Assembly (NCBI GenBank): GCA_011033025.1
Contig: WFMF01000212.1
Coordinates: 186,001-250,000, forward strand
Direction: 5' to 3'
Length of the DNA: 64,000 nucleotides
Source: Beroe forskalii
Taxonomy: Eukaryota; Ctenophora; Nuda; Beroida; Beroidae
The notes below the pieces were generated by a model. That model was not told the DNA's origin, did no database searches, and was given only the letters and a program-made list of their open reading frames with translations. This document shows, piece after piece, positions 34,001 to 46,000 of the stretch (positions are counted from its first letter, which is position 1; every line of letters begins with the position of its first letter). The position numbers and the translations under genes are program-made.

Positions 34001-37000
34001 GGAGCTGTACCTGCAGGAGGGACTGGACTGGGACCCCATCAGGTTAGCACTAGACTGGGACCCCATCAGGTTTACAGACAGCACCTTGTGTTGTCAAGGG
34101 ACGGGCTATCGATTCACATATTATCTCAAAGTATGATAAGGATTTCTTAACTGTCGAATGAGTTCTAGCTTAATTTGACCGATCCTGCAGGATACCGGAT
34201 AACAGAGGGACTGTAATGCTCTTCACTGACCTGCAACCTGCCTGTCTTATAGACGTGAGTATATCATGAGAGGGTGTAGTCGACACGGCAAAACATACAC
34301 CATGCCCCTTCTTTATTTTATTACAATACTGCTCTCCAACCTTTTTATTTATTTATTTATTTTTTATTTAAAATCACAAATAGTATACACAACAAATTAT
34401 ACATTGTCACTTGCCCTATATAAAATCAATCATGAAACATGAGGGTGCCCCAACCAAAAGATTTGAATAATCATAGTTGAATAAAACATAAACATAGTAA
34501 AGCCTAACTTGTTGCATATGCTATGAGTGGGGCACGTGCAGAGTAGTCGAGACTACTCTATGCTGCACAATTACGCCCTCAAAAATCTTAAATCACACAA
34601 TTGGTTGATTACATAGTTGGTAAAATTGCATTATTTAAGTAGATGGTAAAAATTTATCTTAACAAATATATTAAAATAACAATGATGACAAATATAATAA
34701 AATAATAATGATGAATTGCTTTTATTACTCTGAGTGATATAAAACTCTGAAATATGCAAAAAGATGTATGAAATGTGTGATGTGGGTGGTGAGCCTGATC
34801 CTGGTGGTCCTTATCATGAACAAAATATGCATCCTATTTGAACCCAAATCCCACTCCCCCAATGGTTTACCACTCCTCCCCCAATTATACTTTGCGTATT
34901 AGTAATCCGCCGGGCATATGGCGTCGCCGTACTGCCGCGCCCCTCACCCCCATGCATAGCCCGGCGGATTACTAATACGCGAAGTATAGATCATAATACC
35001 CATCACTCTCAGTGTATTGAGGACGAGTGCAGTAAGCCCCTTCTTCACAACCCCCCCCCCTACCCCTCACCCCCCTCACCCCCCTCATTTAAATCATCGC
35101 TCTCAGTGTATTGAGGACGAGTGCAGCAAGCCCCTTCTTCAACCCCCTACCCCCTCACCCCCTACCCCTCACCCCCCCCCTACCCCCTTATTTACATCAT
35201 TGCTATCAGTGTATTGAAGACGAGTGCAGTAAGCCGGCTGAGACTACTAACTTCATGGCAGACGAGGCATTCGGCAAGATATCCTCGCCCTACTTCATGC
35301 TATCTCACGAGATTGAGAACGTGTTTACTATTCGACATTACATTGGAGAGGTATGTCAGACTCACTAATATGTCCAAGGTATGTCAGAATCACTAATATC
35401 TCCACTAGAGAAATAGGCGTCATCTTCATGATATCGTAATGTTAAGTGACTATGGGGAGTCCCTTAACCAAGACTTGGGTAGATTTTTGTCTTGATTGTT
35501 TAAACTTTCAAGATGATTAATTTGGAAACAATATGATATAATAGTCCTACCAGAAATTTCCATCATGAAAGTCACGATCAAGGCATACAGTGCACATGTT
35601 TTTGTCACCCAGCCATGAACTTGCTTCTCCACAAGGCTCAGAGTGTGGTTACTGGTTACAATGTCAAATTATAGTTTACAAAATCATTAATTACCGAACA
35701 ATCTGGAAGGTATAGATACTGCCACCCGATATAAAAAGTTTTTCTAGAACATGAAGTACTGCCCATGTTTTCTCTAGGCACGTTTTCTCATAGGCCGAAC
35801 CAATGAACAATTTACTGAATTCTATGGAATTGTTGCCAAATAACCATCAACGGAAGCAGTTACGATCGCTAAAACACAGGTTTCAATCTCTTTAAACTCC
35901 GTCGTTTAGTTTTTCGGATTTTGCTCATTAAAAGCATCTGAAGAACGGCAGTTGTCGTGAAATGAACGTCTAATTAGGCGGTAGTATGTCTGCTACCATT
36001 ACGAAATGCTAATCGCTGCTTATTGGTCTCTCTTACTTCACTTCACGTCATCAACTCACCACTTTAAGTCCTGATAATGACGTCATCTCCAAATGAGACA
36101 GTTATAAGGACTTGTGCTGCTGCTCGGAGTGACGTGACATTTCTCTCTTCTTTCACACAATATTGTCATTATGTAAGGGCAGGTTAGTTAGGCTTATTAT
36201 GCTCCAAGAATTCACTATTAGCCAGTCACAATGCAGACAAAACACTGCGCTCTGAAAGCCAGCACGTACGTCTACTGCCATAGAGGGATTTGAAAGAAAC
36301 CAATCCAAATTAAAGAGAGCATTTCGAAATCCTTCATGAAATCCTGAAACTTTGAATCTATACTTCTGTGGTGAGATCGAACCTGCTGTGAAATCCGAGC
36401 AAAACATTGAAAATGTTTATTTTCACCTATGAAATGATGAACAGCAATAGAATGATGATTAGAGGTCTTGAAACGCTAACTTTTTATTGCATAGTTTATA
36501 CTTGACAGAATATAATACACACCGATCGTTTATTTGCCATGAACTCATGGAAATGACAGTTCAGCTAAATATTGCTGATAGGTTTTGAAATGCTCATTAT
36601 TTATCTATTAACATTATACACTTATCGTGTGAGAGGTATCATACGACGCTACGAACTTCCACAAGATGTCAGTAACAGGGCTGTCTAAGGACACTAAACG
36701 AGTTATGAACAGTAGCAAACTACCCCTCATACAAAGGATGTTCCCTGATGGGGCCCCCACCGAGTGGATGAAGGGTGAGTGCTCTTATGGGGGGGGGCAA
36801 CCCCAATAAACCCCCGGTGCTCTTATTTCGACTTATTGACGGTGCATAAGCTTACCCATGGGTCTCTATGACGTTACCAATCTGCTAGGGATTTGACGGT
36901 ATTTCTAAACTTTGCATCTATTTGATTGGGTTGGTCAGTGTTATGATGATCTTGAGATCTTGGTGTAAGCTGCCGATATGAAACTCATTTGTGGCTAGGT

Positions 37001-40000
37001 AGCGCAGTGGTTAATGCAACGTACTTTCAATCGAGAGGTTGGTGGTTCGATTTCCGGCCGTGCCTATCGTGCTTAGGGCGAGGATTCTCACCTTAGCAGC
37101 CACACAGTTCACTCAGCCGAGCACACAGGAAACTGTGCGGGAGGCTTAAATGAGGAGCTGCCCATTGCAGCAAAGTCTCGTGCGATTACACTTCCTTAGT
37201 TCCTTCCTTAGTTCTCTGAGATTTAGAACCCGAACCCCTGGCCCTCATATATCCAATGTTTTGCCCCACCCTTGAACTTGACCCTCCCTTATTTTACAGT
37301 CGCCTCATGCTGTTAAATCAGATATTTTCTCATAATATTATGTTGGTTGGTGATAGTAGCTTCTCAAGTTTCTTGACATTGTTTACATTCCCACATTCAA
37401 TAAGGAAATATGCTAATTCATTAGTATGCTAGTACATTCCGTCGTTATGATTAAGGAGACATAATCCAGATGAAATTAATAGGGGTTTGTACATTGTACA
37501 ATATAAATATGTTCACAGCACACCACTGATGACAATAGAAGCAGATTGACGTTACCATACGCACACTTTAAACTCTGAAAAAGCCCTCATCACGTCATGA
37601 TGATACATTTTGTTTTTTTCGTTTTTCTTCTTCGGAAACATTTCTTATAATTTCTTATTCACTCTAAGATTTCTATCTCCAGGTAAGAACAGCATGTGCA
37701 TCGCACAAGGCTACGTTGGGGCAGTGGACGGTTTACTGAAAGACCTGAAGAATAAGTTCGTTTCCTTTGTCCGGTGCATCAAACCTAACCTTTCCTCAAC
37801 ACCACAGATATTCGAGGATGAGGTCGTTGAGGACCAAGGTAAACAAAACACGTTGAAATGTGAAGCCTTGTAATCAGGGATTATTGAAATGGGCACACCC
37901 CCCCCCCCCCCCCCCTTGAGTGAAACATTGGCAGAGTAATATAGCAACTTATCACTTTGACCAATGATAATGACGTAACTTTGCGTATTTTTATGGGACT
38001 GTATTTTCCACATCTAACAATTCCTAAGCTGCATTGGAACTGCTTTTAGATTCACTATGTTTTTGTTCAGTCATTTCAGCATAATGAATAACTAGAAAAA
38101 TGTCAGACTCGTCGACTTTCAAACTTCAAAGTCCGACTCATTTAGGCTGATCATTAATCATTCTAAAAATACAAAGAAATGCCTTAGTCCAGGACTTTGT
38201 TACTGTGTATTATACACTCGCGAATAGCTCCAGTAATAAACTACAGTGGTTTTATTGTCGCGTGTATTGTGTACATGTAACACTATACACTCAGCCCCTC
38301 TATTGTTTGATACAAAACCTTTAATTTACACACTCAAAATGTATAATATGAAACATGCCAGTCTAAACAAAACACCTTTGTGTATAATTATACGTGACTG
38401 TAATGTAACACCACTTTGGCGCTTACAGTGTAACAGCATCTGTAAGCTCCAATGCCAGAATTTATGCTGATAATTCATTCAAATTATATCTATTTAGGGC
38501 CCCTTCCCTTCCCATTTTCTGTAATTCGATTGGCGACTCTGTGAGGGGCGGGTGTCATGCTTTGAACGTTGTCGCCTGTATCTTTTGAGTGTGAGATTCC
38601 AATTACATTACCTCGAGACCCCATGGTGCCTTCTATACACGCAGTGTTCCTTTGAGAAGACTGGATCATGTTTCGGTAATTACTGTCCGCATTCCATCAC
38701 GCAAGGATGATCCAATCGCCTTCGTAATTTGTGTCGAAAATGGAAGGCGCGGAGGAATTTTCCATGATACTTTCGGCGCAAATGTACATTTTGCGCGGCG
38801 CGTGGAACGCGCGCAATCAAAATTAAATTACGCGCGCGGCGATCCTGACCTTTTCATTGCATGTGCTAATCTATCATGGGACCAAATCCAGTACTCTGCT
38901 TCTGATTTACAGACGATTAACAGACCTCTATCCGATGTCAAGTAAATAGAAGAGATCATAGATCCCTCATTAGACCAGCTTCACCCCTTTAATCGATCAG
39001 GAGACCAAATAAGAATGTTGAATGCATTATCCGCGGGCTAGTGATCATGAAAGTGACGTTATTACTTTATTCATGTCTAAGAATGGCGATTCAATGACAT
39101 CAAATGGCGAAGCGCCTTATTTTCTTCTATCTTTCAGGGTGAATAGCACACCCTTAGCTTATGGCACCCTTATTGAGTTATTGCCTCCAACATACACCTC
39201 TTGTTGTAATTAGAATCATAACGTTTTGTTTCAGTTGCCAGTTCTTGCCTTGTGGAGACGTCGCTGATAAAGCAGCGAGGCTTTGCCTTCAGTTCTGACC
39301 TGGTTGGTTTTGTGCAGCGTTACAAGTGTACCCATGAAGAGGACCAGTTTAGGAGGTGTGATGGGGACTGGCAGATGGCTGCTGATAGGATCTGTGGTAT
39401 GTGTGGGGTAGAAATGCCGTGTTTTTAGAGATCACGTTTTCAACTAAATAATTTAACCTTTTTAGCTTACGTCGTGAAAAAAGCCAACCAGTTGAATGGA
39501 TGATCGTGACAAAATCGAATGATTTAGAAGTTAGCCAAATGCCGACTATCCGTTGCTTTCCTTATTATTGCTTCATAACCCACCACCTCCCCAGGCAATC
39601 TGCAGATCGACATGGACCTCTACTTTGTGGGGTTCACGTGTATCTTCATCAAGGACTCAGCTACAGTCCTGTACCTGGAGAAGAAGAGGGACGAGTGTAT
39701 AGACGACATTGTAACTAAGATACAGCTGTGTTGGAAGAGACGGTACATCAACCGGAGACTGGGTCCTCACCTGAGGGCTGTCCGGGAGACGCTGGTTAAC
39801 GTGGACAGGACCAAGAAGATCTTTAGTGCATGTCAAGTAAGTCAATAGTATGCCAAGTGGGGTACGCCAAGTGAGTAGATTATGACAATTTTCTGTCAAT
39901 GGTATTGGCATGCGATCCTGTTTGTTTGATAAGATAGCTTGATAAATAGAAATTGAAACTCTGAATAAAAGTTTAGCATGAAACCCAATAAATGATAAAT

Positions 40001-43000
40001 GGAAACATCAACAGCAATAATTTCAATAATGAATAACGATGACAGTATAGTGCCATGAATTCTCCAGAAAATATCATATCCCAAATAAATAGCCAAAAAA
40101 TCATCCCAAATAAATAGCCGAAGGAAAATCAATCAAAAATAATACTTGCTACACCCCACGATCGGTATTAGGCAATTCGAACTGAAATACACTTTATTAT
40201 CGTGAGTCTTCAGCAGTTTCGGGTGACAGTTGTGTTCCTTCTCTTGAATCAAGCACTTCAACCCGCACTCTGCCTGGTTCCCTGATAATCCGTCTCTGTC
40301 CTGGCCTAAACAATCCTCCTCCTTCCTCCCTAACTCCACACAAAACATATCCCTTCTCCACTGTAGATCACACGAGCCACTCCTCCTACAGTTAGTCCAC
40401 ACTATCCTATCTTCTCTGAAGTTCAGTTCAATGCTGCTTCCACACAACCACGTCTCCTCTTCCTCCCTTCCTGTACAAGCAATTCCTCGACAAGGACTCC
40501 CCCCGATTACTCGGCAAAGTCTCGTGTATATGTCTCGTGGGTGGTAAAAGGAGGGAGTTGTAATGTTGTCAGGCAACATGTTCTCGTTGCTTAGCAACCT
40601 GTTCTCGGTGCTAAGCAACATGTTGTCATGTGATGTCGCGTTGCTATCTGAGAAGTGTGCAGTGTTCTGATTTGAGGCCAGGTTAATTACAGGAGAATTA
40701 AGAGGCGGGATTGAGATGTTAAAATCCGTGAAGCACTTTGCTGCCCATAGCTCTGAAATGGATTTAATTTGACAACCCCTAACAGTTAGCACACCTTATA
40801 TTAGTTATGTAAGAACACCTTAGAGAGCAAGATAAAACGTTTAAATGATACGATAAACTTTAAATCAGGAGCTTTCGAAAATCATGTGATTATCGTCGTA
40901 AGAACACATTTCAAAATCACTTAAAAACGTTGTGCTATAAATAAAAGTGGCAGCCCAGCCCACGAGATTTTACGGAACTGTCAAGTGCCAAAATGATATT
41001 CCTCAGTTAATTCTCTCTAAGTGGATTCTCACGTTGTCGAAGCTATCCATTATATATTAAATCTCTACCGGTTGCCAAGTGGGGTACGCCAAGTGAGTAG
41101 ATTATGACAATTTTCTGTCAATGGTATTGGCATGCGATCCTGTTTGTTTGATAAGATAGCTTGATAAATAGAAATTGAAACTCTGAATAAAAGTTTAGCA
41201 TGAAACCCAATAAATGATAAATGGAAACATCAACAGCAATAATTTCAATAACGAATAACGATGACAGTATAGTGCCATGAATTCTCCAGAAAATATCATA
41301 TCCCAAATAAATAGCCAAAAATCATCCCAAATAAATAGCCGAAAGAAAATCAATCAAAAATAATACTTGCTACACCCCACGATCGGTATTAGGCAATTCG
41401 AACTGAAATACACTTTATTATCGTGAGTCTTCAGCAGTTTCGGGTGACAGTTGTGTTCCTTCTCTTGAATCAAGCACTTCAGCCCGCACTCTGTCTGGTT
41501 CCCTGATAATCCGTCTCTTCCCTGCCCTAAACACTCCTCCTTCTTCCTCCTCCCTAACTCCACACAAAACATATCCCTTCTCCACTGAAGATCACACGAG
41601 CCACTCCTCCTACAATTAGTCCACACAATCCTGTCTTCTCTGAAGTTCAGTTCAATGCTGCTCCCACACAACCACGTCTCTTCCTCTCCTCTTCCTGTGC
41701 AAGCAATTCCTCGACAAGGAGTCCCGATTACTCGACAAAGTCTCGTATAGATTTCCCGTGGGTGGTAGAAGGAGGGAGTTGTCATGTTGTCAGGCAACAT
41801 GTTCTTGTTGCTAAGCAACTTGTTCTCCGTGCTAAGCAACTTGTCATCTGATGTCGCGTTGCTATCTGAGAAGTGTGCAGTGTTCTGATTGGAGGCAAGG
41901 TTAGCAACAGGAGAATGAAGAGGCGGGATTGAGATGTTGAAATCTGTGTAGCACTTTGCTGCCCATAGTTCTGAAATGGATTTAATTTGACAACCCCTAA
42001 CAGTTAGCACACCTTATATTAGTTATGTAAGAACACATTTCAAAATCACTTAAAAACGTTGTGCTATAAATAAAAGTGGAAGCCCATCCCACGAGATATC
42101 ACTCAAATGTCAATTGTCAAAATGCTATTCCTCAGCAAGTTGTCCCGTCTCTAAAATGGAATGCCCAGCACAAAAAATTACTAAATAAGGCCAGTCAAAA
42201 AATTGGCCTTCTTAGAAGAAATTGCTCCTTCAATAGAAACACAAATCAACGTAAAATTTTATTTTTAGCTATAATTCGGTCACAGTTCGAGCACTGTTCA
42301 CAAATTTGGAGGCCAGTGCACAAAACAAACATTGATAAGTTTGAAGCCATGCAGAAAAGAGCCGTTAAGTGGGTTTTCAGTGAAGATTTTTGCAGCTATA
42401 CCAAATCAGAATACCACCTTAAATTAAAGAATCTAGGTGTCCTGCCAATGAAATACAAGTTTGATTATAACGACTTAGTCTTGTTCTATAAGATGTTTAA
42501 TCATCCTAGCCCATTTCAAGTATCCCTGAATATCTTAGGAAGAAGCACCTCCCTGACCCAAAATTAACTCGATATACTAGGAGTATGTCATCATCTGATG
42601 AACTTCAATTAGAATGCTCCATAAAACCTAGAATAGATGTTTTAAAAATTCATACTTCTACCGTACACATTTACTTTGGAATGAAGTTCCATTGAATATA
42701 AGATCTGAAAATTGCTTAACAACCTTTAAGACTAAACTCAAGGAATATCTCTGGATGAAAGCGGACAGTGAATTTGACTAATTTTGGTTAATATGTTAAT
42801 ATCCCTAAACATGTGCTTTCCTATGATAAGGGTAAGGGACAGGAAGATAGGTAAGGAACAGGAAGAAAGGGAAAAGGTATACAAGGGATTCATATCATGT
42901 TCATAGGGATCACCAGGTTCAGGTTCACCACCCACATCACATACATCTTTTTTGAATATTTCAGAGATTTATATCACTCAAGCACTCAGAGTAATAAAAG

Positions 43001-46000
43001 TAATTTATCATTATTTTATTATATTTTTAAGATAAATTTTTACCATCTACTTTTAATGCAATTTTACCAACTATGTAACTAACCAATCTGTGTGATTTAA
43101 GATTTTTGAGGGCGTAATTGTGCAGCATAGAGTAGTTTCGACTACTCTGCACGTGCCCCACTCATAGCTTATGCAACAAGTTAGACTCTACTATGTTTAT
43201 TTTTTATTCAACTATGATTATTCAATTCTTTTGGTTGGGGCACCCTCATGTTTCATGAAATATTTTATATAGGGCAAGTGACAATGTATAATTTGTTGTG
43301 TATCCTATTTGTGATTTTAAATTAAAAAAAAATAAATAAATAAATTTTCTTCTAAGTGGATTCTCACGTTGTCGAAGCTATCCATTATGATTTAAAGGGA
43401 TGGTAAAGTTTTCAGATGCAAATTTCTAATTTTATCTTATTCCGGTAAAAATAGCTACTTCATGACCTCTAATAAGGTTCTACACGTTTGTTTGTACAAA
43501 CACGCCCTGGAATAAGTCAATTAAGGCTGCCATTTGTGCTCTGAAAAGGCACATGGATGTTATGAGGTTATCATGTGAAACTCATTGGTTTTTAACATTA
43601 ATTAGATATGGATTATGGTTCCCCAATCAATTTTGGACATGCCAAATATTATTTTGTTGCATACACATATGTGGTTCCGCCATAATGATGCAATTCATGA
43701 GCGTGATATCACATTAGATCATATTGAAAGGTGGACCCCATGCCTTCTCGGCTTGCGGTTATGTATATTGTATGATAAATTTCCCGTTACAAATCTATTA
43801 ATTAGTGGTCACAGGGCGCATATTGTGGAATGAAACACATCACATACTTGTCGATATGATATTCCGGTAACATTCAGGCTAAAATAAACAAAATCTATTT
43901 TTGAGCCCAAAACTACACCATCCCTTTAAATCTCTAACGGTTGTAAATTTCCTGAGAATCCTGTAACGGTTTGCAAATTCCCCAGAGAATTCACGTAGTT
44001 ACGTACCTGGTAAGTTGGCTAAGTATCTGAGTTGTGTACAAGTCTGTGAAAGGGCTGCCAGGGAGGCTGCTGAGCAAAGCTGGAGAATGTTGAGCAGTAG
44101 TTCAGTGGGGTGGCACAGAATGCTAGCGGAGGGTGGCGGGGAATGTGCCTTACTGGTAGAGGAAGAAGGAGGAGGAAAAGGAGCTCTTTGAGGAATCCCA
44201 GAGGTGGAGGAATCAACGCAGTTTGTCTTGTGAGGTCTGTAACACGCTGATTCATGGTGGGTGATATTCCTGTTGTAGTGAGACCTTTGATTCCGGGTGT
44301 TCGAGTTAGTCGTCAGAGGATGGTTTCTGGTGGCTTGGCGGTTGTGGCACTTGGAGTTATTCGTGGGATGCTGGTTCTTTTGTCTCATTATTCTACTGGG
44401 TTTTCTTTTTGTTATTCTTTTCTAAAATGGGATGAGTAGAAAAACGCTATCAAGTGAGAGAAAATTTCAAAAGAGAAACTTGTGCGCACAAAGTCAAATA
44501 AACTTACGAAAGCTCAATGAATGTTATTACTTTTTAATTTGAAGAATCGTAGGAGGCCCGAAGATATATTGCCAGTCTAAAATTAATACTCTCTGTTCCA
44601 CCTGACTAACAATCAACCAATGACATGCTGTGATTTAATCACGTGACGTACCACCCACCAATGGATAGTTTAGATTTGATCACGTGATTTCAATCTGCAG
44701 ACCGTAGAAAGCTTGCTTTTCTACTTGTAGAGCTTGCTAACAGTGGAGTATATTGTATAACAAGTATAACAGTCGGGGCATCGGGGCTAGTCTGAAAACT
44801 AGAACGGTTGCAGAGAGTTCGTTTTAATGGCCATTCAAGTTTTTGCCATCTTTAAAGCATCAAACGACAAAATCTAGGGCAACAGCAATAGCTATAATGC
44901 AATTTTAAGAGTAAAAGTACAAATTGCGATTTTTAGACGGACAATCAAAAACATAAAATGAACATAAAATTTATTATCAGCCAAAACATTATTACTTCTC
45001 CTTCGAATTTTAAAAGTGTTAATCATTTGATGAAAGGTCGGATTCTTTCAAAGTTTTAAGTCGTATCTTGATGATACATTCAAAGAACTCAACAAATGTA
45101 ATACTGAATTAAAATTCTAAAATAGCATCGTGCATCCACTTGTACAATACTTTAATTCGTGTCAAACGAACGTAAATTCAAATATTTTCCTCAAAGAACG
45201 AATGAGAAGTATCGCCTAGTATAATATCTCAAAAGCAGTGAGCAGAAGTAGCCAGGCGTTAGGAAAGCATGAAATAGAAGCGGGATATATCAGTAGAATA
45301 CAACTCTCCGTTAATTGTGCCTATTATGTGTCATGTAATGAGGCACCCTCGCTCCTTATTTGGGATAATTGGCTCTATGGGTGGACCAATTAAGCCCTAT
45401 CAAGTCGGGGGAGTTACCTAGCTCTCATTTTATCGCTCCAGATGGAGGTATGATCAGCATGCAATGTTCGGTGTCTTTGTTAGAATGTACACTTTCCATC
45501 AAAATGTCGCGGATAGAAAAGTGGGGGCCGATCATCGAGTCATTGCCATCATTTTAACAATGTTTAATTAATTTATCATGATGATGAAGACATTTTCAAC
45601 CGTAAAATCGTTAAAGAGCTAGAAAAGTACAAAGCCTCAACTTTATAGTTTTTCCTCTTGAACAAGTACACATCCAAGCGCTCCCGACAATTTAGGGATA
45701 CGTTGAAGTAAAGACTTCACATTTCGCACTCGCCTCGACCTCAAACTTCTAAGATAACAGCACTTTAGCAGTAACTTCACAGTTACTTCACAGTAACACT
45801 TATTATCCCCCCCCCCCATTATTGATACCACGTCTATAACAGTAACTTTGCAAGAAGATCCGGCTACCGAAGATGACGGGCGTGTTCAGCTCTACTATTA
45901 ACATGTACCTGGAACGTATCTACCTGTGCTGGTGGGCCCGCTGCAAGGTATTATTTAGAGTTATTTAGAGTTCTGAGTTATTTAGAGTTATGAGTTATTT

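Larger units (their letters stand above)
39851..43945. repeat. Tandem segmental duplication (about 1.2 kb unit) inside myosin intron 16
   Basis: Copy 1 is 39,851-41,072. Copy 2 starts at 41,073 and, after removing two inserted elements, ends near 43,942 with AAATCTCTAACGGTTG. Both start GCCAAGTGGGGTACGCC and both contain the terminal exon of the antisense F-box gene. Copy 1 has about 80 bp (40,819-40,898) missing from copy 2, bordered by the direct repeat GTAAGAACAC. Confidence 0.9.

Noticed and set aside
38652-38945. 97-codon plus-strand ORF in myosin intron 14
   Set aside because: No homology recognised, and it includes a CGCG-rich patch typical of repeats here. It does not fit any missing myosin segment.
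41971-42010. ATG upstream of the F-box terminal exon as a true start
   Set aside because: The segment from that ATG to the acceptor reads through a good CATTTCAG site. Only splicing at that site rebuilds the F-box LW motif in frame with exon 1.
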